Source of the DNA: Coix lacryma-jobi var. lacryma-jobi
Lineage: Eukaryota; Streptophyta; Magnoliopsida; Poales; Poaceae
Direction of reading: 5' to 3'
Assembly: GCA_009763385.1 (NCBI GenBank)
Contig: CM019824.1
Coordinates: 154,572,305-154,636,304, forward strand
DNA length: 64,000 nt
In this document: positions 11,019 to 20,876 of the stretch, piece after piece
Position numbering within the stretch: position 1 is the first letter of the stretch
Layout of the letters: each line of letters begins with the position of its first letter
The notes under the pieces: generated by a model
The model's input: only the letters and a program-made list of their open reading frames with translations
Database searches by the model: none
Told to the model about the DNA's origin: nothing
Position numbers and translations under genes: made by a program

Positions 11019-11624
11019 ATGGCCCGTATCAAGCTGACTGCCCGCAAGTCGATTGGACCGCATGGTGTGCCACGCCACCAGCTGGCACCACGCGTTGGGG
11101 AGGAGACTGGAGAATCTTCCAACGGTCGTCGCTTTCCCCGCCGCACCCGTAAGAACCTGAAGGAGGAGATCAAGGATCTGAAGGCCGAGCTGAAGAACTT
11201 GGAGCATGACTTCTACCACTCATGCCTGGAGTTTTATGAGGCACGAGCTTCCCTGGAGCAGGCCAATCGGAATACGGTTCGCACTATCGAGCAGCGCAAT
11301 GATGCTTGGACCCGCGAGGACGTTACCAGAGCCCAGCTCCACGGACTGCAGCAGTACACAGCTCAGATTGAACAGTTCAATGATATGCTTCATGAGGAAG
11401 TGCATCAGCTGTATGATCAACTCCACCCCTTGGTACCCCCGGTTATGGAAGACCCTGAGGACGGAGTAGTGGAAGAACCCGATGTGGAACAAGAGCCAGA
11501 CGTGGACGAAGAAATTGAACCTGCTGAGGACGTCCACGCTGAAGACGAGGACGAGGAGGAGGAGCCTGAGCTCATCCTCGAAGAAGACGACGACGAAGAC
11601 ATGATCATCATCGACGACGACTAG
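11019..11624 (+). CDS. Retrotransposon accessory protein with histone H3 tail-like N-terminus, coiled coil and acidic C-terminus
   Basis: 201 codons, intact, between the primer-binding site and gag. Residues 2-13 read ARIKLTARKSIG; canonical histone H3 starts ARTKQTARKSTG, so 9 of 12 positions match, including R2, K4, A7, R8, K9, S10 and G12 in H3 numbering. After a one-residue offset, PRHQLAPR (residues 18-25) parallels H3 PRKQLATK. No histone fold follows. Residues about 43-140 are charged with heptad-like leucines (predicted coiled coil), and the last 60 residues are mostly Glu/Asp, as in many histone-binding proteins. The frame differs from gag-pol (11860), so it needs its own initiation or splicing. 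I know of no assigned function. A chromatin-mimic or histone-reader decoy role is inference. The alternative is chance similarity, which I think unlikely given the length and position at the exact N-terminus. Confidence 0.85.
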   Translation: MARIKLTARKSIGPHGVPRHQLAPRVGEETGESSNGRRFPRRTRKNLKEEIKDLKAELKNLEHDFYHSCLEFYEARASLEQANRNTVRTIEQRNDAWTREDVTRAQLHGLQQYTAQIEQFNDMLHEEVHQLYDQLHPLVPPVMEDPEDGVVEEPDVEQEPDVDEEIEPAEDVHAEDEDEEEEPELILEEDDDEDMIIIDDD

Positions 11625-11839
11625 ACTCGTAGTGTCTGTACCATCTGCTTACCTAAAACCTTAGTCTAGGTTTGGGGGCGTTAGTCTGTCTGTTGCCAAG
11701 TCTGGCATGTATCTTTCTTTTCGCATCTTTTCCCTTTATCGGTCTGTATCATCTGTCAGTCACCTTATCAAGTCATCAGTCTTTTGTATCAGAAGAAGCT
11801 ATCAGTCTGTTGTTTTCAGAACCCTATCTATGAATGCTA

Positions 11840-11859
11840 AGTTCCAAGTTGCTTAACAG
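11840..11859 (+). promoter_or_regulatory. Possible 3' splice site at the gag start codon
   Basis: ttccaagttgcttaacag is immediately followed by the gag-pol ATG at 11860. A branch-like tgctaag precedes it. Splicing here would remove the upstream ORF and place gag-pol first on the RNA. Inferred only. Confidence 0.4.
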
Positions 11860-14800
11860 ATGCCTGTGAACACTCGCACTGGAGCTGGAGGTTCTGATGA
11901 TGCCAACCTCCCAAACCCTCCACCTGTCCCAGCTACCCTAGCAGATGTCATTGCAGCCTTGGCCGCCGCTGCCAACCTAATGGCTCAAAACCAAGGACAG
12001 CAGAACTTTCACCGTGGTCGCCACAACATCAACCAAGAGACCACCTATGTGGAATTCACCGAAACTCGTCCACCGGTCTTCACCAAGGCCGATGAACCCC
12101 TCGAAGCTGATGATTGGCTCCGCACCATGGAGCAGAAGTTTGGTCTTATCAACTGCACCGATATCCAGAAGCCACGGTTCGCTTCACAGCAGCTTCGTGG
12201 TCCGGCAAGTGCTTGGTACGCCAACCTGTTGGCTGCCCAGCCAGAAGGTCATCGGTTGACCTGGGAAGAGTTCCGCACTGCTTTCCGTGCTCATCACATT
12301 CCTTCCGGATTAATGAAAATGAAGCTTGATCAGTTCCTGGCTCTCCAACAGAAAGACTCCACAGTCATGCAGTATGTGGGTCAATTCAATCATCTCAGCC
12401 AGTATGCCTCAGAGTATGTCAACACAGATGAGAAGAAGAGGGATTGTTTCCTCAGAGGACTGCACCCAAAGATCCGCAGGAGCTTGTCTAATAACCTGAC
12501 TGGGTCTTATCACGATGTTGTTGACCGGGCTGTTGCTTTTGAAGAAAGCAATCGCCAGTACCAGGAAGAGAAGAAGAGGAAGAAAGCAGGGTCAAGCAGC
12601 TTCCCTGGCAGTCACAAACGCCAGAGAATCATCTATCACCCCAGCCACCACCACAATCGTCTACCTTACCCCAACCAGGAAGTGGTCGTCCGTACCGCGG
12701 CCACCACCCATAATGCCAATCAGCAGAGTGCCACACAGCCGAACGCCCCAGGTGTTCGTATCACCACTCCACAAACAGCCTACAACCATCCCTGCTACAA
12801 CTGTGGCCAGCTTGGTCACTGGTCTCGTGAGTGCCCAAAGCCCAAGAGGTATGCCCAGAATGCTCAGAAGAATCCTGGAGGATCTCAGCAGCAGCACCAC
12901 CGTGCACCGCAGCAGCATGCTCAGAAGGGCAAGATTGTCAAGAAGCACGGGCAAGTCTACTACACCGCTGTCAGCGATATACCAGAAGGGGAGCCCATCA
13001 TGATCGGTAGGTTTCCTGTTGCCAATCACCCTGCAGTTGTGTTGTTTGATTCTGGTGCATCGCATTCCTTCATCAGTCGTACTTTTGTCATCAAGCATGA
13101 AATATCAATTGAGGATTTAAAAGAAAGTTTCTGCATATTTTCGCCTGGAGGGCGTATAAGTACTAAGGAAGTGGTTCGCAGTATACCAGTAAGGTTGGGG
13201 GAACATGTATTTCCCACCACCATGATAGTGCTTCATGCTCAGGAGATAGATGTCATCCTAGGCATGAATTGGATGTGTCAGTATAAAGCCATGATCGACA
13301 TCTTGAATAGAGTTGTGAGAGTGGATATTCCTAACAGTACCGCCAAACTCCTTCTCCAACTTCCAATGCCTCAAAAACCAGCAGCCACTCAAATAAATAC
13401 CGCCTATGTTCTGGAAACCCGGGACATCCCCGTGGTTTGTGAATTCCCTGATGTTTTTCCTGAGGATTTGCCTGGTCTGCCTCCTGACCGTGACGTTGAG
13501 TTTGCCATAGAGCTAAAGCCCGGGACTGCTCCTATATCCCGCAGAGCTTATCGAATGCCTCCCAGAGAGTTGGCAGAACTAAAAATCCAATTACAAGATT
13601 TGTTGGACAAGGGTTTCATTCGCCCAAGCTCGTCTCCTTGGGGCTGTCCTGCAATCTTTGTAAAGAAGAAAGACAAGACTCTCAGAATGTGCATTGATTA
13701 TCGCCCACTCAATGAGGTCACCATCAAAAATAAATATCCCTTGCCTCGTATTGATCTTCTCTTTGACCAGTTAGCTGGAGCCAAAGTATTCTCCAAGATC
13801 GATCTCAGATCTGGCTACCACCAAATAAAGATTCGTCGGGAAGATATTCCTAAAACAGCTTTCACCACCAGATACGGCCTATATGAGTACTTGGTCATGT
13901 CCTTCGGTTTGACCAATGCCCCTGCTCATTTCATGTACCTCATGAACTCTGTGTTCATGCCAGAGCTTGATAAATTCGTGATCGTGTTCATTGACGATAT
14001 CCTTGTCTATTCAAAAACCCCTGAAGATCATGCCGAACATCTTCGTATAGTTCTATCCCGTCTCAGAGAGCATCAGCTGTATGCCAAGTTCAGTAAATGT
14101 GAGTTCTGGTTAGATCAGATACAGTTTCTTGGTCATGTCCTTTCCGCTGAAGGTGTGTCAGTTGACCCTGGTAAAGTGACAGACATTCTGGATTGGAAGC
14201 CACCTACCACTGTTCATCAAGTCCGCAGTTTTATGGGAATGGCAGGATATTATCGTCGATTCATTCCGGATTTCTCAAGAATCGCCAAGCCTATCACTGA
14301 GTTAGTAAAGAATTCTGTGAAGTTTGTCTGGTCACCAGCTTGTGAGCAAGCCTTTCAAACTCTGAAGAAATTATTAACTACATCACCAGTGCTAGCCCAG
14401 CCGAACATCGAGAAGCCCTTTGATGTCTACTGTGATGCATCTGGTACTGGTTTGGGCTGTGTTTTGATGCAAGAAGGTCGAGTGATCGCTTATGCCTCCC
14501 GACAGCTTAAGCGACATGAAGAGAATTACCCAACTCATGATCTCGAGTTAGCAGCAGTAGTGCATGCCTTGAAGATCTGGCGTCATTATTTGTTGGGCAG
14601 TACCTGTAATGTGTACACTGATCACAAAAGCCTGAAGTATATCTTCACTCAAGAGGAACTGAATATGAGGCAGAGAAGATGGCTTGAGTTAATTAAGGAC
14701 TATGATCTTGAAGTGCATTACCATCCGGGTGAGGCGAATGTGGTCGCCGATGCGCTCAGTCGCAAGTCTTATTGCAACTGTCTGATGATGAAACCCTATG

Positions 14801-16320
14801 ATTCTTCTTTGTGTTATGAGCTGGAAAAGTTGAATATTGAAATGATTCTACAAGGAACTCTGAATAATATCAGAATAGAAACCCCTATCAGAGAGCAGAT
14901 CATCGCTGCACAGAAAGATAACCCTGGAATCAAACACATCATCGAAAAGGTCCAATCCGGAAAGGCTGATTGTTTCAGGATCAATGATGCAGGAGTAGTA
15001 TGGTTTAAGAATCGGTTAGTAGTTCCTAAAGTGCCTGAGTTAAGAAAGTTAATCCTTGATGAAGCACACTTGACTAGATTCTCCATCCACCCCGGCAGCA
15101 ACAAGATGTACCAGGATTTGAAGCAGCAATTCTGGTGGACAAAGATGAAGATTGAAATCGCCCGGTATGTCGCTCAGTGCGATACCTGCCAGAAAGTCAA
15201 AGCCGTGCACATGAAGCCCGGAGGAGAATTGCAACCTTTACCTATACCTACTTGGAAATGGGACGATATCAGTATGGACTTTATCAACGGTCTACCCAAG
15301 ACATCAAGAGGTTTTGATTCCATATGGGTGATCGTGGATCGCCTCACTAAGCAAGCTCACTTCCTGCCAGTGAAGACCAGTTACACCGTCCCCACTTATG
15401 CCACTTTGTACAAGAACCACATAGTGAAACTCCATGGCATACCCAAGAGCATTATCTCTGATCGTGGTACCCAGTTTGTCGCCAAGTTTTGGAAAGCGTT
15501 CCATACCTCACTTGGAACCAAGCTCTTGCATAGTACGGCATATCATCCGCAAACCGATGGACAAACTGAGCGAGTCAACCAAGTGTTAGAGGATATGTTG
15601 AGAGCATGTGTGCTCACCTTCGCAGATACTTGGGATGACTGTTTGCCCTTGGCAGAGTTCTCATATAATAACAGTTACCAAGAGAGCATCAAAATGGCAC
15701 CCTTTGAAGCACTGTACGGCCGCCGTTGTCGTACACCTCTCAATTGGTCTGAACCCGGAGAAAGGGAATTCTTTGGAGTTGACCTAGTAAAAGATATGGA
15801 AGAGAAAGTCAAGCAAATACAAGAGAACATGAAGATTGCACAGTCTCGACAGAAAAGTTATGCTGACAAGAGACGTCGACCTCTGCAGTTCGAGATCGGG
15901 GATTATGTGTACCTGAAGGTCTCACCCACCAAAGGAGTCACTCGTTTTGGAGTCAAAGGAAAGTTAGCACCCCGCTACATTGGTCCGTTTGAGATTCTGG
16001 ATCATTGTGGCAAGGTCGTCTACAAGCTAAGTTTGCCCGATCATCTTTCAGCAGTTCATAATGTGTTTCATGTCTCCCAACTCAAGAAGTGTCTCCGAGT
16101 ACCTGAACATGTGGTTGAAGTTGAAGGCGTTGAGCTAGAACCAGATCTGTCATACACTGAGTATCCAGTTCGCGTGTTGGACCACAAGGATCGTGTTACC
16201 CGAAGAACCACCACAAGATGGTACAAGATCCAGTGGAACCAGCACTCTGAAGAAGAAGCCACCTGGGAATCCGAAAACTTCTTAGCAAAGAACTATCCCG
16301 ACTTTCTCGAATCTCTGTAG
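11860..16320 (+). CDS. Gag-pol polyprotein of a chromovirus (Ty3/gypsy)
   Basis: 1486 codons without interruption. Order by residue: Gag (about 60-300, capsid core with DDWLRTMEQKF), CCHC knuckle CYNCGQLGHWSREC (about 312-325), aspartic protease with DSGASHSF (about 397), reverse transcriptase with DYRPLNE and the catalytic box FIDDILVYS (about 710), RNase H starting DVYCDASGTGLG (about 857), integrase zinc region with H-x-H and CDTCQK (about 1077-1110), catalytic core with MDF (about 1140), DRGTQF (about 1200) and HPQTDGQTERVNQ (about 1235), GPF/Y motif RYIGPFEIL (about 1370), and a C-terminal chromodomain-like segment (about 1433-1485: WYKIQWNQHSEEEATWE). In this clade the chromodomain is thought to guide insertion to modified histones. 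Gag, protease and pol share one frame, which is usual for chromoviruses. All catalytic residues I can check are present. Confidence 0.97.
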   Translation: MPVNTRTGAGGSDDANLPNPPPVPATLADVIAALAAAANLMAQNQGQQNFHRGRHNINQETTYVEFTETRPPVFTKADEPLEADDWLRTMEQKFGLINCTDIQKPRFASQQLRGPASAWYANLLAAQPEGHRLTWEEFRTAFRAHHIPSGLMKMKLDQFLALQQKDSTVMQYVGQFNHLSQYASEYVNTDEKKRDCFLRGLHPKIRRSLSNNLTGSYHDVVDRAVAFEESNRQYQEEKKRKKAGSSSFPGSHKRQRIIYHPSHHHNRLPYPNQEVVVRTAATTHNANQQSATQPNAPGVRITTPQTAYNHPCYNCGQLGHWSRECPKPKRYAQNAQKNPGGSQQQHHRAPQQHAQKGKIVKKHGQVYYTAVSDIPEGEPIMIGRFPVANHPAVVLFDSGASHSFISRTFVIKHEISIEDLKESFCIFSPGGRISTKEVVRSIPVRLGEHVFPTTMIVLHAQEIDVILGMNWMCQYKAMIDILNRVVRVDIPNSTAKLLLQLPMPQKPAATQINTAYVLETRDIPVVCEFPDVFPEDLPGLPPDRDVEFAIELKPGTAPISRRAYRMPPRELAELKIQLQDLLDKGFIRPSSSPWGCPAIFVKKKDKTLRMCIDYRPLNEVTIKNKYPLPRIDLLFDQLAGAKVFSKIDLRSGYHQIKIRREDIPKTAFTTRYGLYEYLVMSFGLTNAPAHFMYLMNSVFMPELDKFVIVFIDDILVYSKTPEDHAEHLRIVLSRLREHQLYAKFSKCEFWLDQIQFLGHVLSAEGVSVDPGKVTDILDWKPPTTVHQVRSFMGMAGYYRRFIPDFSRIAKPITELVKNSVKFVWSPACEQAFQTLKKLLTTSPVLAQPNIEKPFDVYCDASGTGLGCVLMQEGRVIAYASRQLKRHEENYPTHDLELAAVVHALKIWRHYLLGSTCNVYTDHKSLKYIFTQEELNMRQRRWLELIKDYDLEVHYHPGEANVVADALSRKSYCNCLMMKPYDSSLCYELEKLNIEMILQGTLNNIRIETPIREQIIAAQKDNPGIKHIIEKVQSGKADCFRINDAGVVWFKNRLVVPKVPELRKLILDEAHLTRFSIHPGSNKMYQDLKQQFWWTKMKIEIARYVAQCDTCQKVKAVHMKPGGELQPLPIPTWKWDDISMDFINGLPKTSRGFDSIWVIVDRLTKQAHFLPVKTSYTVPTYATLYKNHIVKLHGIPKSIISDRGTQFVAKFWKAFHTSLGTKLLHSTAYHPQTDGQTERVNQVLEDMLRACVLTFADTWDDCLPLAEFSYNNSYQESIKMAPFEALYGRRCRTPLNWSEPGEREFFGVDLVKDMEEKVKQIQENMKIAQSRQKSYADKRRRPLQFEIGDYVYLKVSPTKGVTRFGVKGKLAPRYIGPFEILDHCGKVVYKLSLPDHLSAVHNVFHVSQLKKCLRVPEHVVEVEGVELEPDLSYTEYPVRVLDHKDRVTRRTTTRWYKIQWNQHSEEEATWESENFLAKNYPDFLESL

Positions 16321-16378
16321 ATGTAAGGTTTTGCCTTTTCCTTCTTAAGACGTGGAATCTCGGGGCGAGATTTCTTTT

Positions 16379-16390
16379 AGGGGGGAAGGC
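16379..16390 (+). other. Polypurine tract of the chromovirus
   Basis: aggggggaaggc directly precedes the 3' LTR start TGTAACACC, the expected position for plus-strand priming. Confidence 0.85.
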
Positions 16391-19300
16391 TGTAACACCT
16401 CTGGTTTTTATCTGTAATTAACCTGACATGTCATCATCATTAGTCATTAATCATCCTTGCCTTGCATTTATGTTTGCTCAGTACTTGTGTAGCAATCTCT
16501 TTTCAAAAACCCTAAAAGCCCAAATCTTCCTATAAGGGCAAAAATGGTAATTTCACCTCTGTGCCTAGCTTTGTGTAATTCTTGTTCAGTTAGATGTCTT
16601 GAAGTTTTGTTGTGTTGGCCAAAGTTCAAAAAACCAAAATCAGATTTCAAATCCCTTTGCAAAACCCTGATTTCCAAACCCTGGATTTTATCCCTCTTTT
16701 TTGTAATTCAAAAATTATTCAAAATTTGGGGTTGGTCCAAAAAGCAAAGTTGTAGATCTGGCCAAGATAAACAACTTTGGTATTTACAAATTTTCAAGTT
16801 TCTGTACAAAGTTTGAAGTAAATCCAAATTCATTCAAATTCCAGTTTTTGTCCCCTTTTCAGTTTTCAAAATTTATTTAAAAACTATTGAGTTTCAGGAA
16901 AAGGGTATATTAGCAAAGTTGTAGGTTTTGATAAAAGGAACAACTTTCATATTTGCAGATTTCCAACTTTTAATGTAAAATCAAAAGTAATTTTGAATTT
17001 ATTCAAATCCCAAAAGTGTTCCCTTTTCTGTTTTCAAATGTGGTCCAAAAACTATTTGGATTTTGAAGATATTCTTTTTGACAAAGTGGTAGATCTCCTT
17101 TTTCTGCACAACTTTGGTGTTTTGAGTTTTTGCTGCTCAGTTCAAGTTTTGGAAGTAATTTGCAAAATACAGAGATCAGCCCATAGTCAAACCCTAAGAC
17201 CTAGCCCTGTTCATCTTCAACCTACAGCTAGGGGGCCCCGGCCGAGGCCGCGCGCCAGCGCCGCCTGCGCCACGCGCGCCTGGCAGCCGCACGCCCGCCC
17301 CCGACTTGTCGCCTGCGCCCGCGCCATCATGCCGCACCCGCACGCGCGAAGCGCTGACCTCCGCCCCGTCCCCCACTGCTCCCAGCACGACGCCGCCGCG
17401 TGGCCGTCGCCGGCGAACGCATACCCGGCCCCTGCGCGCACGCCGTCCTTCCCGCCGGCTCGCAATCGAGTGCGCACGCCTCGTCCGAGCTCATCCACAC
17501 CATCCCGTGCTCTCTACCGTCCCCTGGCCGCGGCTATAAAAGGCCCGCCGGAGCCGGAGCTCCGCACTCGACCCCGCCGCCGTGGCCAGACCACTCCGAA
17601 GCTTCCGCCGCTCAACCACCTAGCCCGAAAGCTCCGCCTTGAGCTCGTGAAGCTTTCCCACCCCTCAATTTCACCTCCCCCGCCTCCAGTCGCCCGGCGT
17701 AACCCCATCTTCCCAAACTCCGACGGAACACCGGTGAACTCGGGTTCGACAAATACTTCCTCTCCGGCCACGATCATCTTCCCCTGACCCCTGTGTCAGC
17801 TTCCTCGGCTCCGCGTGACTCTAACCAGGCCCTTGCGGTCTCGTGTGTTGCGCAGGATCGCCGACTCGCCGGAGTGCCGCCGCGGTCGTCTCCTTCCTCG
17901 AGCCTCCTTCCTCGAGCCTCACCCTCGAGCACGTGTCGAGCCTCCTTCCTCGAGCCTCCTTCCTCGAGCCTCACCCTCCAGCACGTGTCGAGCCTCAGCC
18001 TCGAGCCTCACCCTCGAGCACGTTCCCGAGCCACACCCTCGAGCCCTGCCTCCGACCCGTGGTAAGCACCCGAAGCCTCCGGTCTCTGCTTCCACTCCGT
18101 TTCGCCCGAGCCTCCCAGTCAGGCCTCGGACGGACGCTTGCTTTCCGTTTCGCCCGAGCCCCGCGCGATTCGCCCGAACCCCGCGCGATTCGCCGAGCCC
18201 TGCATAGAAGGAGCACAGTGCTCTTTTCTTTTTCTGAAAGATGTGAATAGTGTTCTGTTTTCTCTTTTTTGTGTGAATTAATCTGTTGTTCCTTAAATAC
18301 TGAGAAAATTATGGTATGCTCCATGCACTGTGTAGTATTTTATAAAAATATGAAACTTGACTTTTCTGCAAGAATTTAAAAATGTAAAATCCCTCTTTTA
18401 ATTAATAAATGGATAGTTTTGGATGTTTTTAGAAAATTATTTATAACTCCAAAAATCATGAGATAAATTTTTGTGAGCTTCCTATGCCATGTTTAGTCTC
18501 TGGTGAAATTTTGAAGTCTTTTAGAACAAGTTGATTTTTGAGCATTTATCTTTAATTGTTAAATAGTGCCTTTTGTTAATTAATGTCTGGAATTATTTGA
18601 GCACCTTAATGACCTCCAAAAATTATGAAATTTATTTTGCCATCTATCTACACCATAATGAACTTATGTGATTAATTTGGTAATTTTTGGAGCAACTTCA
18701 TAAAATGACCTTTTTAAATAATTAAGGAAAATAGAAAAAGTGATTAGGGTTCATGTTGTATGCCCTGTTTTGCATTGTTCATGCTAGCATACTCATGTGC
18801 ATGCATCATTGTATTCGTATAGTCACCGAAGAAGGAGTCAAGATCGAGGCAGCCGCCGACGAACCTGTCCCCGAGGCTACCTCGAGTTCCGACAACTGCT
18901 CCGCCGCCTTCGAGCCTGCCCTCTTTGCTCTTCAAGGCAAGCCCCGGTGCATTTAACCCTTTCCTTGAATTTATAAAATGATTTCCTTAAATGCTTTTGA
19001 GTTAAATTATTGCATTAGGTTTATAGGAGTTGTGTGCTATCCTAATTGATGCACTATCCACCTTGACCACTGATACACCCGATACCTGCTGTTCAAAAGT
19101 ATTTGAAAAATGCTTAGCAATGCTTATTGAATTAGACTTTGCAATAAAATGCCAATTTCAAAAGTGTGATCACTTAAGGAATGTTTATGGGATTTTGGTC
19201 TTACTCCCCGGCTGTTGGCTAGGTATCTGATCCGTACCTAGTCAATAGCGAGGAGAGGTTGTCCGAGCGTACGGTGCCGTCATGTTGTAGTCCGGGACTC

Positions 19301-20413
19301 AACAGTTGACACCGACCGGGACAGGGTTGAAAAACTGACAGGACTATTACGCTTGGGTGAGATATGACCAAGTATTAGTTCTGGCTGGAAAATTAGGGAC
19401 CATCCGTATGGGGGCCTGCTGGTCAAGACTTGTAACTATTCACATACTTCGGAAAGCTCTGGCTCCGAGGAATCCTTTATTGGACCGACAACCGCGCACT
19501 GGGAGTGGAGAGATGGCGGAAGTAGCATGTACCCACGTGGTCGTCGTACCTGGAAAGGAGTGGTGTACTGTACTTCCGGGTGGCGTAGGACGGGCCCAAT
19601 CTTGGAGGAATCGTGGTAGACGAGTTGGCATATGCAAGCTTGGGTGCTACATATGCAGTGTGGATAGGGATCCTCAGCTGAGTATTATTTATCCGGATTA
19701 ACGTTGCTCCTCGGTTATGGAGACTTGGTCACTGACTGTCAACGGAGAGTGGTTCTCAACTAGGAATGTTTTGAAATGTAAAATGAATCATGAATGATGA
19801 AGAATTGAGGAATACTGAATCTTTCAAAATAAAATAAGGTTTACAAAAATGCTTTTCTGCAAAATACTTGATCTTACTTAAGCCTTACCTTGACTACCCT
19901 AAGCCTCTCATTCCTGAGTCTTCTCCCTTTTTCTTTAGTCGGGTAAGTCTTGTTGAGTACCCCAGTACTCAGGGTTTGTTACCCATGCTGCAGGTATGAC
20001 AGAGTCCCCGATATGTCTTGCACCCTGCTGCGTGACCATCGTCCAGGAAGAGGCCGATGAGGCCGAAGAATAGTTGTACACCCTCGGGCTGGGTGATTAT
20101 AAGTATCTTTGTTGTTCTCCACTACGTTGCCGTATGTCTATTCCATTATCAGAACTTGGTTTGTAATAACTTCACCTTAATTTCTATTTGGAACCCTGTT
20201 TTGTAAAACTAATGTTATTTAAGTCTTCCGCTCATTATTCCGATGTTATTTGTAAAAGTATGCAATGCTGTAACCGAATTGTGAGATGATCCTGCGGACA
20301 TTGGGCACTGATGTAGCCGGTGGCGAACAGGTCTTAATCACATGGAACATGGGTTCGGCTGTCAGAGGTTGACAGGGACACGTGGGCCATGGGATTAAGG
20401 TCGTTCCGTCACA
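16391..20413 (+). repeat. 3' LTR of the chromovirus (about 4023 bp)
   Basis: Near-identical to 6663-10688. Visible differences include tatctag/tgcctag, gtcgtgttgg/gttgtgttgg and cccgcggg/ccctcggg. It ends cgttccgtcaca at 20413, then the duplication ATATT. The stretch after the GC-rich block (about 18250-20413) holds no gene. Confidence 0.95.
17534..17542 (+). promoter_or_regulatory. TATA box of the 3' LTR promoter
   Basis: ctataaaag in the same context as the 5' copy. A transcript from here would read into the right half of the split Stowaway element and the DNA beyond it. Confidence 0.7.
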
Positions 20414-20418
20414 ATATT

Positions 20419-20453
20419 GTCCAAAACGTCATCTATTTCCTATATGGAAGGAG
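20419..20453. mobile_element. Stowaway MITE, right part (split by the chromovirus)
   Basis: Contains tgtccaaaacgtcatctatt and ends GGAAGGAG before TA (20454-20455). It is the inverted complement of the left terminus at 6464-6500. Together the two parts give an original element of about 234 bp. Confidence 0.9.
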
Positions 20454-20785
20454 TATACTCCCTCCTCAAAATAAATCTCCATCTCGTATTATAATAAGAC
20501 GATTAGTCTTAACTTCGATTAGATTTATAGAAAATAGTATCAACATTTGTATCTCTAAATAGGTTTGTAATAAAAATACATGATGTTATCATCCATGTTG
20601 CTTATATATTTAATCAAAGTTTAGATTGTCATATCATGGAAATACGAGTTATAGACTTGTTTTGAACGAAAGGTGTAGATAGATAGCATAGGAAATTATG
20701 AAAGGAAATGTATGAGCTTACCTCTTTATGCAAACTTAGCCTATCACTATCTCTTTTTATTAGATATAAAATATTCTATGAGCTA

Positions 20786-20876
20786 CTCCCTCCGTCTCAA
20801 AATAGATGTCACTAAAAAACCGTGTTTTTCTCACAAACACGTTTCCCTAATGACATCTGAAAAGAGACGGAGGGAG
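20786..20876. mobile_element. Short Stowaway MITE (91 bp)
   Basis: Starts CTCCCTCCGTCTCAAAATAG and ends with its near complement GAGACGGAGGGAG. TA flanks both sides (20784-20785, 20877-20878). The whole element can fold into one hairpin (arms include atgtcactaa and its complement-like partner). Confidence 0.88.

Larger units (their letters stand above)
6663..20413 (+). mobile_element. Complete Ty3/gypsy chromovirus (Tekay/Del-type) LTR retrotransposon
   Basis: A 13.75-kb element bounded by TGTAACACC...GTCACA LTRs, with 5-bp duplication ATATT at 6658-6662 and 20414-20418. Order: 5' LTR, primer-binding site, accessory ORF with histone-H3-like N-terminus, gag-pol, polypurine tract, 3' LTR. Very long LTRs plus an integrase ending in a chromodomain-like region indicate the Tekay/Del clade. 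By eye the two 4-kb LTRs differ at only about 15 substitutions plus a few 1-2 base indels, so insertion is recent. Gag-pol is open throughout, so the element may be autonomous. Confidence 0.95.

Noticed and set aside
20458..20780. Another Stowaway starting CTCCCTCCTCAAAATAA.
   Set aside because: Only a left end is visible; I found no matching right terminus or second TA flank.
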